Origin: Alcanivoracaceae bacterium
GTDB lineage: Bacteria > Pseudomonadota > Gammaproteobacteria > Pseudomonadales > Alcanivoracaceae
Direction: 5' to 3'
DNA length: 64,000 bases
Assembly: GCA_023146255.1 (NCBI GenBank)
Contig: JAGLCJ010000002.1
Coordinates: 1-64,000 of the forward strand
The notes under the pieces were generated by a model. The model worked only from the letters and a program-made list of their open reading frames with translations, made no database searches and had not been told where the DNA came from. Position 1 is the first letter of the stretch; each line of letters begins with the position of its first letter. Both the position numbers and the translations under genes were made by a program. Positions 17,626 to 26,956 of this stretch are shown here, in pieces.

Positions 17626-17651
17626 ACTGGCCCCGTGCCTAAGGGGCCAGT
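17626..17651. repeat. Perfect 9-bp inverted repeat between lipase-like and downstream gene
   Basis: ACTGGCCCC and GGGGCCAGT flank an 8-base loop, 16 bases after the lipase-like stop codon. There is no U-tract on the minus strand. It may stabilise the upstream mRNA or cut down expression of the next gene. Confidence 0.45.
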
Positions 17652-17667
17652 GCTCAGTATCGGCCGG

Positions 17668-18750
17668 TCAGTTGTTCAGTGTCTGATATATCAGTCGGGA
17701 GAAGGAGGTGTTTTCCGATCCGGCGACATACTGCCAGGTGCCGGTTTCTTTCCACACTTCCCACCAGCGCCGGGTGACTGTCCGGGTGGTGGTGCCGAAA
17801 TCGACGTTCAGTCCGGCGGCAAAATTGTTCAGGACATAGGTGGTTCTGCCCTGATGCTGATCATCGACCAGAGTGAAATGGTCGTAGTCGGCTGCCATCA
17901 ATACCGGGAAGTGGTTGTGCCACAGGCCGCGAGGGCCGAACTGCCAGGTTCGCTTGCCGTCATAGGCGATGCTCGAAGAGCAGCTTTCTATGGCGTCCGG
18001 TGCCGAGGCACCGCAGCTGGAATGTGCCGGCACAACGGTGTCGTCCGCGCCACGTATCAGGGGTTTGGTGGGATCCGTCAGGCCGCCGCCACTGACCGAG
18101 AAGCGCAGGCGGGGGATGCTGTTGGGCCAGTTGGCATGGTTGCGGGCACCCGAGGTGGTCAGGTCAAGCACCACCCCCAGTTGGTCATAATCAGTAATAT
18201 CAAGGTCCAGTCCCAGTACGGCGCCAGCAGCAAGCTTCATCACCAGCGGGACATATTCACTGTTGGCGGCGGCCACGGCGATATCGGCAATGTCGGTGCC
18301 GCCACCGGCGCCGGCGAAATCAATGGTGGCGACAATATTCAGAGGCTGATAGCCGGCTGCCGTCATCCAGGCCTCCTGATGGGCAAGGAAATAGCGGCTA
18401 ACCAGATCCCCGGTGCTGTGTGTGACCAGCACACAACCGTTGTTGCACACGCCATCTGCAGAGAGTGTCTTTGCCTGTTCGAATACGATCTCGGCAATGC
18501 CTCCCTCAAGACGCTCTGCTGCGGACCAGTTAAGGTAGCCTTCGGCCCGGGATTGCCAGAAGTCCGATACCTTGCGGCGCGACAGCACCTCTTCTTTTGT
18601 CGGTGCCTTGAGCAGGTCGGTGATGATCAGTCCATGCACGAGAATGACGTTGTGTCCTGCCAGCTGGGCGCTGACGCTGGCAGGGGCAGCAAGGCTGAAC
18701 AACGCAACCAGCCCCGCTGCGTATCGTGCAATCGATTTGTTGTTATTCAT
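17668..18750 (-). CDS. Secreted lipase-like alpha/beta hydrolase
   Basis: A 360-residue protein starting MNNNKSIARYAAG. The ATG at 18750 has GAGGA eight bases upstream; an earlier in-frame ATG overlaps that ribosome site and is rejected. The signal peptide ends near ASVSA at residue 28. An oxyanion-loop motif VILVHGL (residues 35-41) and a nucleophile elbow VTHSTGD with Ser112 are visible, together with a C-terminal DHF that could supply His. The elbow is THSTG where most lipases have GHSxG. Four Cys residues could form disulfides after export. An AraC-family regulator is divergent from it. Esterase or lipase activity is likely; the substrate is unknown. Confidence 0.75.
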   Translation of the reverse strand: MNNNKSIARYAAGLVALFSLAAPASVSAQLAGHNVILVHGLIITDLLKAPTKEEVLSRRKVSDFWQSRAEGYLNWSAAERLEGGIAEIVFEQAKTLSADGVCNNGCVLVTHSTGDLVSRYFLAHQEAWMTAAGYQPLNIVATIDFAGAGGGTDIADIAVAAANSEYVPLVMKLAAGAVLGLDLDITDYDQLGVVLDLTTSGARNHANWPNSIPRLRFSVSGGGLTDPTKPLIRGADDTVVPAHSSCGASAPDAIESCSSSIAYDGKRTWQFGPRGLWHNHFPVLMAADYDHFTLVDDQHQGRTTYVLNNFAAGLNVDFGTTTRTVTRRWWEVWKETGTWQYVAGSENTSFSRLIYQTLNN

Positions 18751-19004
18751 GTCTGTTATCCTCATAAACGGACCTGCATGGCGAGGCCTTTACCGACCAG
18801 CTGAATAGCTGCTTCGGGACCGCCGCTGATAAATGTACGGGCTGGCTAATTGCCAAACTCGCCAGAACGTGAACAAAAGGCGCCAATCGAGGCGTCCGGG
18901 GGATCACGGGAAACGAGTGTTCACAAAACGGGGCGTGGTTTGCCAATATCCCGCGTTGGCCCGAGAATCGGTCTGGACAGCACTGCTGCGGATACCTGAC
19001 AAGA
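18751..19004. promoter_or_regulatory. Divergent regulatory region between lipase-like gene and AraC regulator
   Basis: These 254 bases separate two divergent starts and must hold both promoters. Two near-repeats can be seen, TTGCCAAAC (about 18850) and TTTGCCAATA (about 18939). GTGAACA (18869-18875) and TGTTCAC (18918-18924) are inverted copies. These are candidate AraC-type sites; none is certain. No convincing small gene is present. Confidence 0.4.
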
Positions 19005-20060
19005 ATGAGAAAAGCCGGAGAGGGCCTGAAAGCGCTGCGCATACCAAGAACGGTGCTGGAACCTATAAGACAGGTTCTTGATCGTCATGCTGTTCATGTC
19101 TCCTTTGCCGACATGCTGACTCAGTTGGGCGTCACCCGCGAACAGTTCGAGGACCCGGCGTTCAGCATTGATGGCGAGGAGCTGTACGCGCTGTTTGACT
19201 GGGTTGAGCACAACGCTCGTGGCAGTATCTCAATCCGTGACTGGCTCAGTCATTTTTCCGCCACCAGTGCAGGGCTTGCCGGGATGGCCGCACTCAGCGC
19301 AAGAAATGTGCGTGAGTCGCTGTTGGTGGCCGTACGCTATCTGCCGCTTCTGATTCCGGTGATGCGAGCCGATCTGGTTGAAGCGCCGCCAAAGGTTCTG
19401 TTCAAGCTGGAGATGGCCGTCGACCTTGGCAGAATGAACAGCTTCCTTCTGGAAATTGTTACCGCCGCCGTTCACGTTATTTCCAATGATGTCATGTCCG
19501 AATCGGTGCCCAGAATCATTCATTTCCGCCATGGCCACGGGAATGGTCAGGCAGCGACAGCACATCGCCGTGATCTTGAAGAAATTTTTTCATCGCGGAT
19601 TATTTTCAACAGCCATTTCGACGGAATGGAAGGGCGGATGGCGGATATGGACGTGGCGACTCGTAGCCCGAACGAGGCCACCTTCAATACTGTCAAACGG
19701 ATTCTTGAAGATGAAATCTCGACCCGACAAGGCGTCGCTGCATTCTCGGTTACTGTGCATCAGGAGCTGGTAAGGCTTGCCAATGCCGGCCACTTCCCTT
19801 CGCTGGAAGAATTTGCTGATCGAATGAATTTGTCGCCGAGAACCTTGATCCGGAAGTTATCCGGTGAACAGACATCGTTTAAAAGTATTGCCAACGAAGT
19901 GTGGTTCCGGCTGGCCAAGGAGCTGCTGTTGCAAACCCGGTTCTCGGTCAAGCAAATTGCTGCGAGAACCGGCTTCAATAATACCAACTCATTCAGTCGT
20001 GCATTCAAGTCGTTGTCGGGCGAAACGCCACTGGCATGGCGTACCCGACAACTTCCCTGA
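19005..20060 (+). CDS. AraC-family transcriptional regulator (Arabinose_bd/OruR type)
   Basis: A 351-residue protein. The first ~240 residues resemble the N-terminal domain of OruR/ArgR-like AraC regulators (SFADMLTQLGVTREQFEDP; HFSATSAGLAGMAALSARNV). The C-terminal ~100 residues hold the double helix-turn-helix (LEEFADRMNLSPRTLIRKLS, then KQIAARTGFNNTNSFSRAFK) and end in the usual LAWR. It is divergent from the lipase-like gene and likely controls it, a common arrangement in lipid-using marine bacteria. The start lacks a strong ribosome site, so the exact N-terminus is uncertain. The gene converges on acs with only 7 bases between stops. Confidence 0.88.
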   Translation: MRKAGEGLKALRIPRTVLEPIRQVLDRHAVHVSFADMLTQLGVTREQFEDPAFSIDGEELYALFDWVEHNARGSISIRDWLSHFSATSAGLAGMAALSARNVRESLLVAVRYLPLLIPVMRADLVEAPPKVLFKLEMAVDLGRMNSFLLEIVTAAVHVISNDVMSESVPRIIHFRHGHGNGQAATAHRRDLEEIFSSRIIFNSHFDGMEGRMADMDVATRSPNEATFNTVKRILEDEISTRQGVAAFSVTVHQELVRLANAGHFPSLEEFADRMNLSPRTLIRKLSGEQTSFKSIANEVWFRLAKELLLQTRFSVKQIAARTGFNNTNSFSRAFKSLSGETPLAWRTRQLP

Positions 20061-20067
20061 TGCCAGT

Positions 20068-22005
20068 TCAGCTGTTCATCCGTCCGGAAATCAACTGATC
20101 CACTACGGCAGGATCTGCCAGTGTTGACGTATCGCCCAGCGTGTCCAGTTCATTGGCGGCAATCTTGCGCAGAATCCGGCGCATGATTTTTCCGGAGCGG
20201 GTTTTTGGCAAGCCCGGGGCGAAGTGGATCAGATCCGGTTTGGCAATGGCGCCGATTTCCTTTGCGACAAAATCGCGCAATTCCTTGAGCAGTGCATCGT
20301 CACCGGTGACACCGCTCATCAGTGACACATAGGCATAGATGCCCTGACCTTTGACGTCATGCGGGTAACCGACCACGGCGGCTTCGGCGACGGCGGTATG
20401 CAGTACCAGCGCCGATTCGACTTCCGCAGTGCCGAGACGGTGACCGGAAACGTTCAGTACGTCGTCGACCCGGCCGGTGATCCAGTAATAGCCGTCTTCG
20501 TCACGGCGGCAGCCGTCACCGGTGAAGTAGGTGCCCTTGTAGGTGGAGAAGTAGGTGTCGATCATGCGCTGATGATCGCCGTAGACGCTGCGGATCTGGC
20601 TCGGCCAGCTTCGCTTCAGCACCAGATTGCCGCTGGCGGCGCCAGACAGTTCGTTACCGTTTTCATCCATCAGCGCCGGCTCGACACCGAACAGCGGCAA
20701 GGTTGCAGAGCCGGGTTTCAGGTCGGTAACACCGGGCAGCGGCGCGATCAGGATCGAACCGGTTTCGGTCTGCCACCAGGTATCGACCACCGGGCAGCGA
20801 TCTTCACCAACCACGCGGTGATACCACTCCCAGGCTTCCGGGTTGATCGGCTCGCCAACACTGCCAAGCAGTTTCAGCGAGGCACGGGAGGTTTTCTTCA
20901 CCGGCTCATCGCCCAGACCCATCAGCGCGCGAATGGCGGTGGGAGCGGTGTAGAAAATATTCACCTTGTGTTTGTCGATCACCTGCCAGAAACGTGATGC
21001 ATCAGGGTAAGTCGGAACGCCTTCGAACATCAGTGTGATTGCGCCGTTGGCGAGCGGGCCGTAGACGATGTAACTGTGTCCGGTGACCCAGCCAACGTCG
21101 GCGGTGCACCAATAGACATCGCCATCGTGATAATCGAATACATACTTGTGCGTCAGCGCAGCGCCAAGCAGGTAACCGGCGGTGCTGTGCAGCACGCCCT
21201 TGGGTTTGCCGGTGGAGCCGGAGGTGTAAAGAATAAACAGCGGATCTTCACTGGCCATCGGTTCCGGCGCGCAATGATCGTCGGCCTGCATCATGGCTTC
21301 GTGGTACCAGACGTCACGGCCATCGTGCCAATCGGTTTTGCCGCCGGTGCGTTTCACCACCAGGCAGGTATGCACGTTCGGGCAGTGCTTCAGTGCGGCA
21401 TCGGAGTTGCCTTTCAGCGGTACCGTCTTGCCGCCGCGCACACCTTCATCGGCGGTGATCAGAATGCGGGCATCGGCATCGAGCAAGCGGTCTTTCAGTG
21501 CTTCCGGAGAAAAGCCGCCAAAGACCACGGAATGAACGGCGCCAATCCGGGTGCAGGCCAGCATGGCGTAGGCGGCTTCCGGAATCATCGGCATGTAGAT
21601 GCAGACCCGGTCGCCTTTTTTGACGCCGCGGGTTTTCAGCACATTGGCCAGTTTGCAGACCTGTTCGTGCAGTTCGCGATAGCTGATGTGTTTTGACTGA
21701 TCCGGTTCGTCACCTTCCCAGATAATGGCGGTCTGATCGCCGCGTTCGGCCAGATGTCGGTCAATGCAGTTGCTGCTGACATTCAGGGTGGCGCCATCAA
21801 ACCAGCGTGCTTCGCCTTTGCTGAAGTCGCCGCTGTGTACGCTTTGCCACGGGCTCATCCAGTCGAGCAGTTCGCTGGCGCGGCTGGCCCAGAAGGTGTC
21901 GGGGCTGTCGAGGGATTCGCGGTACCAGGCCTCGTAGGTGGCACGGTCGATCAGGGCGCTGCGTTTGAAGGTTTCCGCAACCGGATAAAGCTTGCTGCCG
22001 GACAT
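20068..22005 (-). CDS. acs: Acetyl-CoA synthetase (AMP-forming)
   Basis: A 645-residue enzyme of typical length. Visible motifs are YTSGSTGKPKGV (ATP P-loop), the acetate-pocket VDTWWQTETGS, YFTGDGCRRDEDGYYWITGRVDD and PKTRSGKIMRRILRK, whose Lys is the acetylation-controlled catalytic residue. It activates acetate through acetyl-AMP to acetyl-CoA, which matters for growth on acetate or fatty acids. A GGGAG ribosome site is close to the ATG. In Pseudomonas an acs gene also lies near panD; here no pgi lies between them. Confidence 0.96.
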   Translation of the reverse strand: MSGSKLYPVAETFKRSALIDRATYEAWYRESLDSPDTFWASRASELLDWMSPWQSVHSGDFSKGEARWFDGATLNVSSNCIDRHLAERGDQTAIIWEGDEPDQSKHISYRELHEQVCKLANVLKTRGVKKGDRVCIYMPMIPEAAYAMLACTRIGAVHSVVFGGFSPEALKDRLLDADARILITADEGVRGGKTVPLKGNSDAALKHCPNVHTCLVVKRTGGKTDWHDGRDVWYHEAMMQADDHCAPEPMASEDPLFILYTSGSTGKPKGVLHSTAGYLLGAALTHKYVFDYHDGDVYWCTADVGWVTGHSYIVYGPLANGAITLMFEGVPTYPDASRFWQVIDKHKVNIFYTAPTAIRALMGLGDEPVKKTSRASLKLLGSVGEPINPEAWEWYHRVVGEDRCPVVDTWWQTETGSILIAPLPGVTDLKPGSATLPLFGVEPALMDENGNELSGAASGNLVLKRSWPSQIRSVYGDHQRMIDTYFSTYKGTYFTGDGCRRDEDGYYWITGRVDDVLNVSGHRLGTAEVESALVLHTAVAEAAVVGYPHDVKGQGIYAYVSLMSGVTGDDALLKELRDFVAKEIGAIAKPDLIHFAPGLPKTRSGKIMRRILRKIAANELDTLGDTSTLADPAVVDQLISGRMNS

Positions 22006-22094
22006 ACTGACTCCCGTTATCGTTTTCGGCGAGGCAGTAACTATTGACCATCGGGTCGCGCAGGTAAAGCGCCGGCGATGGATTCGACCGGCAT

Positions 22095-22124
22095 AAAAAA
22101 ACGCCGGCGTGCGCCGGCGTTTTT
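22095..22124 (-). terminator. Terminator downstream of panD
   Basis: ACGCCGGCG and CGCCGGCGT form a strong stem flanked by A-runs on one side and T-runs on the other. On the minus strand it follows panD directly. It would keep panD transcription out of acs. Confidence 0.85.
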
Positions 22125-22139
22125 CAGCAATCGGTCAGA

Positions 22140-22520
22140 TCAGGCAACCTGAACCGGAATGGCGTTGCTGGCGCCCTTGACCGCATTGCCGTCGGCCAGA
22201 TAGACCAGCCGTGGCTTGAAGTTGATCAGTTCAGCGGCACTGTAGTTGGCGTAGGCGCAAATGATTACGCGGTCACCCGGGCCAGCCTTGTGGGCGGCGG
22301 CGCCATTGACGGAAATCATCCGCGAGCCTTCTTCGGCGCGAATGGCGTAGGTGGTGAAACGCTCGCCATTGTCGACGTTATAAATCTGGATTTGCTCGTA
22401 CTCCAGAATGCCGGCCATATCGAGCAGATTGCCATCAATGGCACAGGAGCCTTCGTATTCCAGTTCCGCATGGGTGACGCGGGCCTGGTGCAGCTTGGCT
22501 TTCAGCATCGTGCACTGCAT
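22140..22520 (-). CDS. panD: Aspartate 1-decarboxylase (pyruvoyl enzyme precursor)
   Basis: A 126-residue proenzyme with the self-cleavage site Gly24-Ser25 in YEGSCAIDG; Ser25 becomes the pyruvoyl cofactor. It decarboxylates aspartate to beta-alanine, the second half of pantothenate. Lys9 and later conserved residues (NGAAAHKAGPGDRVIICAY) fit the family. It lies 108 bases downstream of panC, same strand, and is followed by a terminator, so it is either the last gene of the panBC operon or has its own promoter in that gap. Confidence 0.96.
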   Translation of the reverse strand: MQCTMLKAKLHQARVTHAELEYEGSCAIDGNLLDMAGILEYEQIQIYNVDNGERFTTYAIRAEEGSRMISVNGAAAHKAGPGDRVIICAYANYSAAELINFKPRLVYLADGNAVKGASNAIPVQVA

Positions 22521-22628
22521 GGCTAATACCTCTCTCAGCTACCCATGGTTTACAGCAGGTTTCCAACCAGATGAGCGCGCGTCCTGCTACGACATTGGTA
22601 CCAAAAATGGGGCGCCAGTATCTATGAA

Positions 22629-23483
22629 TCACCGGTCACGTGCAATTGACAGGCTGACATTGTCTATCAATCGCGTGGTGCCCAGCTTGGCCGCCACGGC
22701 AATCAGCAAATGGCTGTCCGGCGAAGTCGCCGGCGCCAGCGTGCCAGCGTGGTTGATACTCAGGTAGTCGACCACAAAGCCGGCCTGAGTCAGTTGATCG
22801 GTGCCAGCTTGGACCAGCGCCGGATAATCCCGTTCCCCGGCCTCGATACGGGCCTTCAGGGCCTGCAGGGTGGCGTGGATGGCCCCGGCCTGCTGTTTCT
22901 GGGCCGTGCTCAGGTAGCCGTTACGGGAGCTCATGGCGAGGCCATTGGCCTCGCGGGCGGTGGCCACAGCAATGATCCGGACCGGGAAGAACAGGTCCTG
23001 GACCATGCGCCGGATGATCGCCAGCTGCTGGAAGTCCTTCTCGCCGAAGCAGGCGATATCCGGCAGGACGATATTGAACAGCTTGCTGACCACCGTACTG
23101 ACACCGCGGAAGTGGCCGGGGCGGCTGGCGCCGCAAAGGTAATCACCGAGATCATCGACGTCGACCCAGGTGCGGTTCTTCTCTGGATACATCTCGTCTA
23201 CCGACGGCGCAAACAGCAGATCGCAGCCGGCTGCGGCCAGCTTCTCGCTGTCGGCCTCCAGCGTGCGCGGGTAGCTGTCGAAATCCTCGCTGGGGCCGAA
23301 CTGGGTCGGGTTGACGAAGATGCTGGCGACCACCTTGTCGGCGTGGCGGCGGGCTTCATCAATCAGGCTGATATGGCCGGCGTGGAGGTTGCCCATGGTC
23401 GGCACGAAGCCGATGGTCAGGCCGGCCTGGCGCCAGTCGCGGACCTGCTGCCGGGTCTCGGCAATGGTATGTACGGTTTTCAT
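22629..23483 (-). CDS. panC: Pantothenate synthetase
   Basis: A 284-residue ligase joining pantoate and beta-alanine with ATP. The nucleotidyl-transfer motif FVPTMGNLHAGHISL is at residues ~26-40 and the KMSKS-like loop appears as AMSSRNGYLS. SIFVNPTQFGPSEDFD is also conserved. It lies 20 bases after panB on the same strand, the standard panB-panC order. Confidence 0.97.
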   Translation of the reverse strand: MKTVHTIAETRQQVRDWRQAGLTIGFVPTMGNLHAGHISLIDEARRHADKVVASIFVNPTQFGPSEDFDSYPRTLEADSEKLAAAGCDLLFAPSVDEMYPEKNRTWVDVDDLGDYLCGASRPGHFRGVSTVVSKLFNIVLPDIACFGEKDFQQLAIIRRMVQDLFFPVRIIAVATAREANGLAMSSRNGYLSTAQKQQAGAIHATLQALKARIEAGERDYPALVQAGTDQLTQAGFVVDYLSINHAGTLAPATSPDSHLLIAVAAKLGTTRLIDNVSLSIARDR

Positions 23484-23503
23484 GCTGGCTCTCGGATGGG
23501 GGC

Positions 23504-24292
23504 TCAGAAGCAGTGTTCGGCGGCCGGGAAGCTGCCGTCCTTGACGGCCCTGTCATAGGCGGCGAAGGCAGCGCGGATATCACCGGTCTCGCTGGCAAAG
23601 TTGCGGACGAAGCGGGCCGGCTTGCCCGGGGTAATGCCGAGCAGGTCGTGCATCACCAGCACCTGACCATCGCACTCCGGGCCGGCACCGATACCGATCA
23701 CCGGCACCTGAACGGCCTTGACCAGCTCGGCGGTGACGTCACGCGGTACGCACTCCAGCAGCAGGACATCGGCGCCAGCGTGTTCCAGCTGTCTGGCATC
23801 CTCGATCAACCGCTCGGCATCGGACTTGTCCCGGCCCTGAACCCGATAGCCGCCAAAGGCATTGACCGATTGCGGGGTCAGGCCGAGGTGGGCGCAGACC
23901 GGCACGCCGTTGCGTTTCAGCACGGTGATGGTGTCCGCCAGCCAGCCGGCGCCTTCGAGTTTGACCAGATTGGCGCCGGCCTGCATCAGTGCATGGGCGG
24001 AAGTGAGTGCCCGCTCAAGCGTGGCGCCGCTCATGAAGGGCATATCGGCCATGATCAGGCTGCCCTGATTGCCACGGGCCACGGCGGCGGTGTGATAGGC
24101 GAGCTGTTCGGTGGTCACCGGCAGGGTGCTGTCGTGGCCCTGCAGCACCATGCCAAGGGAGTCGCCGACCAGCATCACATCCACCCCGGCCTCGCTGATC
24201 AGTCGTGAAAAACAGGCATCGTAGGCGGTCAGCACGGAGAACTTCTCGCCGTTCTGTTTGCGCTGTTGCAGGGTGCGGAGCGTCACGGCCAT
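23504..24292 (-). CDS. panB: 3-methyl-2-oxobutanoate hydroxymethyltransferase
   Basis: A 262-residue PanB that makes ketopantoate from 2-oxoisovalerate and methylene-tetrahydrofolate, the first step to pantothenate. Family stretches include SVLTAYDACFSRLISEAGVD, VGDSLGMVLQGHDSTLPVT and the metal/substrate region VKLEGAG. It follows the deoxynucleoside kinase by 41 bases and leads into panC. Confidence 0.97.
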   Translation of the reverse strand: MAVTLRTLQQRKQNGEKFSVLTAYDACFSRLISEAGVDVMLVGDSLGMVLQGHDSTLPVTTEQLAYHTAAVARGNQGSLIMADMPFMSGATLERALTSAHALMQAGANLVKLEGAGWLADTITVLKRNGVPVCAHLGLTPQSVNAFGGYRVQGRDKSDAERLIEDARQLEHAGADVLLLECVPRDVTAELVKAVQVPVIGIGAGPECDGQVLVMHDLLGITPGKPARFVRNFASETGDIRAAFAAYDRAVKDGSFPAAEHCF

Positions 24293-24333
24293 GGTCTGGT
24301 CTCCGGTGAATCAAACGGGCTGGCCGGGCGAAA

Positions 24334-25002
24334 TCAGCCGGCCAGCGGGCGCGGGTTAAAGTAGTGCCGGCCCGAACGGATGTCCAGCGCCCGGCGCAGC
24401 AGCTGGGCATAGTCGTCATCACGGTGGACCGGGTCAATGTCCGAGGCATTGACGATCAGCAGTGGCGCTTCGTCGTAGAAGTGGAAGAAGCGGGCGTAGG
24501 CTTCGTTGAGGCGGTTCAGGTAGTCGGCGCTGATCGGCTTTTCATGCTGGATGCCGCGTTGCTGGATGCGCTGCAGCAACACCTGACTGGGCGCCTGCAG
24601 ATAGATCACCAGATCCGGCTTCGGCGCCTCCAGGGTCAGATGGCGGTAGACGTTGTCATACAGGGCGAACTCGTCCTGATCCAGATTCAGCTCGGCAAAC
24701 AGCCGGTCTTTCTGCAACAGAAAATCACTGACCCGCACCGGACTGAACAGCTCGTTCTGTGCCAGTGCCCGCATCTGCTCGGCGCGTTGAAACAGAAAGA
24801 ACAACTGGGTCTGCAAAGCGTACTGTCGCGGCGATTGGTAGAAGCGCGCCAGGAACGGATTTTCTTCCGGTTGTTCCAGCAGCACTTCATAGTTGAAGGT
24901 CATCGCCAGCTTGCGCGCCAGCGAAGTCTTGCCAACGCCGATCGGGCCTTCGACAACGATATAGCGTGGCGCGGTGGTGCCGGGCAGGATGAGTTCGCTC
25001 AA
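24334..25002 (-). CDS. Deoxynucleoside kinase family protein
   Basis: A 222-residue P-loop kinase. GPIGVGKTS (residues 19-27) is the Walker A. The mid-part (PFLARFYQSPRQYALQTQLFFLFQRAEQM) and a lid-like segment (LQAPSQVLLQRIQQRGIQHE) match the dGK/dCK-like family. It would phosphorylate deoxynucleosides for salvage; the preferred base is unknown. It overlaps folK by four bases (ATGA) and precedes panB, a position seen in several Pseudomonadales genomes. Confidence 0.85.
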   Translation of the reverse strand: MSELILPGTTAPRYIVVEGPIGVGKTSLARKLAMTFNYEVLLEQPEENPFLARFYQSPRQYALQTQLFFLFQRAEQMRALAQNELFSPVRVSDFLLQKDRLFAELNLDQDEFALYDNVYRHLTLEAPKPDLVIYLQAPSQVLLQRIQQRGIQHEKPISADYLNRLNEAYARFFHFYDEAPLLIVNASDIDPVHRDDDYAQLLRRALDIRSGRHYFNPRPLAG

Positions 25003-25502
25003 GGGATCAGGCTCCAGCGGTCATCGGAATATTGGCAGATTGGCTGGTCCTCGACCGTGGCGCAATAGGGCGCCAGTGCGGTGCCATCCGGCAGGGCGAT
25101 CTCTGCAGCAATATCGAGCAGCGGTTTCAGGACAAAGGCCCGTTGATGCAGGCGTGGATGCGGCACCTGCAGATTCGGCAGATCGATCCGCTCGTTGCCA
25201 TACAGGAGGATATCCAGATCCAGAGTGCGTTCGCCCCAATGACGCAGGCGTACCCGGCCGGCCTGTTGTTCAATCAGCTGCAAGGCGACGAGAAGCGAGG
25301 CGGCATCAAGACCGGTATCGATCCGTACCACAGCATTGAAAAAATCCGGCTGGTCCTGCGGGCCGACCGGAGCGCTGCGATACAGTGGCGACACACCGGT
25401 GACTCGGGTCTGTGGAAGCGAGGTCAGTGCCGCCCGCGCTTCATTCAGCAGCGTGACACTGTCGCCAAGATTACTGCCGAGGCCGATGAAGGCGTCGGTC
25501 AT
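24999..25502 (-). CDS. folK: 2-amino-4-hydroxy-6-hydroxymethyldihydropteridine pyrophosphokinase
   Basis: A 167-residue HPPK starting MTDAFIGLGSNLGDS. The frame is open further upstream inside pcnB, but the ATG at 25502 overlaps the pcnB stop as ATGA and gives the family N-terminus. Conserved motifs are SPLYRSAPVGPQDQPDFFNA, GERTLDLDILLYG (metal-binding DxD) and HPRLHQRAFVLKPL. It transfers pyrophosphate from ATP to the pterin in folate synthesis. It is translationally coupled to both neighbours. Confidence 0.96.
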   Translation of the reverse strand: MTDAFIGLGSNLGDSVTLLNEARAALTSLPQTRVTGVSPLYRSAPVGPQDQPDFFNAVVRIDTGLDAASLLVALQLIEQQAGRVRLRHWGERTLDLDILLYGNERIDLPNLQVPHPRLHQRAFVLKPLLDIAAEIALPDGTALAPYCATVEDQPICQYSDDRWSLIP

Positions 25503-26872
25503 GCCGGGCCGGCGGGCTTGCGCCGGCGGCGCCGACGCTTTTTCGCCGGGCCGGCAGATTTGCCGAGCTGGCGCACCATCTCCAGGCGGCCATGCTCGTC
25601 TTCTTCCTGATAGTGGGTCCACCAGTCGCCGAGGCCCGGTTCGATTTCACCCGCTTGTTCGCGCAGCAGCAGAAAATCATAGCCGGCACGGAAGCGTTGA
25701 TCGGCCACCAGTATTTCTGCATGCCGGCCTTGCCGTTTGTCCAGACGCAGCTGTACGTCCCAGATTTCCCGGATAACCTGGCTGAAGCGTTTCGGAATGG
25801 CAGTAATTTCATTCTGCGCATGGATGACCTGACCGGCGGCTTTCTGCCTTGCCGGAGCAAAGGGCAAGCCGTGCTCGATATGCTTTTCCGTGCGCGCTAC
25901 CACCGCTGGCCAGAGCAGCACAGCAAACAGGAAAGCGGGGGTTACCGGGCGCTCATTGGCAATCCGAATATCAGTATTGATGCAGGCCTGCTCGATCAGC
26001 TTTTGCCAGATGATGCCGCTATCACGGTCATGCAGATGTTTGCCGGATTCCGGAATCAGGATTTCCAGCAGGCCGAGTTGCTGCAGCGCTTTCATGGATG
26101 CCAGAGCATGACCGGTCAGGAACAGTTTTAGCAATTCATCGAACATCCGCGGCGCGGGCACTTGATGCAGACTCAGACCAAGTTGGTGAATCGGCTTTTC
26201 CGTGGCCGGGTCGAGTTCGAACTGCATCTTCGCCGCGAAGCGTGCTGCGCGCAACATGCGTACCGGGTCTTCGCGGTAACGCCGGTCCGGGTCACCGATA
26301 ATACGAATGCGCTTGCGACGAATGTCTTCCATGCTGCCCATGAAGTCATACAGGGCAAAGTTGTCGATGTTGTAGTAGAGCGCGTTGATGGTGAAATCAC
26401 GGCGCAGCGCATCTTCCTCAATGCTGCCGTAGATGTTGTCGCGCAGGATCATGCCGTGTTCGGATTCCTCGCGCTCGTCCGGTTCGCTCAGCGCGCGGAA
26501 GGTGGCAACCTCGATGACTTCCTGGCCGAAGTAGACATGAACGATCTTGAAGCGGCGGCCGATCACCCGGGCGCGACGAAACAGCTTCTGCACTTCTTCC
26601 GGCGTGGCGTTGGTGACGACATCAAAATCTTTCGGCTTCTCACCGGCAAGAATGTCGCGCAGGCAGCCGCCGACCAGATAGGCCTCGAAGCCACCCTTGT
26701 TCAGCCCGTACAGCACGTTCAGTGCGGCGCGGCTCATGTCGCGCCGCGAAATGTCATGGTGCTCACGGGAATGAATTTCCGGAACCGGCAGGGCCGGGGC
26801 GGAACTCCGTCCGAGCAGCCTGGTCACAGGGCCCAGTGGTTGCGTCAGGTAATTGGCAATCTTGCGAAGCAT
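25499..26872 (-). CDS. pcnB: Poly(A) polymerase I
   Basis: A 457-residue protein from MLRKIANYLTQPLG; the 54 further upstream residues in the open frame cross a large inverted repeat and are not family-like. The class II nucleotidyltransferase core is clear: YLVGGCLRDILAGEKPKDFD with the DxD pair, then RRDFTINALYYN and RRYREDPVRMLRAARFAAKM. The C-terminus is a basic tail (KKRRRRRRKPA), usual for bacterial poly(A) polymerases. It adds 3-prime A tails that mark RNA for decay. No good ribosome site is visible. Upstream lies the CrcZ-like sRNA, as in Pseudomonas. Confidence 0.95.
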   Translation of the reverse strand: MLRKIANYLTQPLGPVTRLLGRSSAPALPVPEIHSREHHDISRRDMSRAALNVLYGLNKGGFEAYLVGGCLRDILAGEKPKDFDVVTNATPEEVQKLFRRARVIGRRFKIVHVYFGQEVIEVATFRALSEPDEREESEHGMILRDNIYGSIEEDALRRDFTINALYYNIDNFALYDFMGSMEDIRRKRIRIIGDPDRRYREDPVRMLRAARFAAKMQFELDPATEKPIHQLGLSLHQVPAPRMFDELLKLFLTGHALASMKALQQLGLLEILIPESGKHLHDRDSGIIWQKLIEQACINTDIRIANERPVTPAFLFAVLLWPAVVARTEKHIEHGLPFAPARQKAAGQVIHAQNEITAIPKRFSQVIREIWDVQLRLDKRQGRHAEILVADQRFRAGYDFLLLREQAGEIEPGLGDWWTHYQEEDEHGRLEMVRQLGKSAGPAKKRRRRRRKPAGPA

Positions 26873-26956
26873 GGAACGGATTGACCTTCGGGGTGTCAGG
26901 AAGCGGAGGATGGTAACACTGACGTGCGCTGCCCGGGTAACGGATATCGGTGTGTG

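Noticed and set aside
17362..18804. 480-codon plus-strand frame across the lipase-like region
   Set aside because: The minus strand has a signal peptide, VHGL and nucleophile-elbow motifs and a ribosome site; the plus-strand translation has none.
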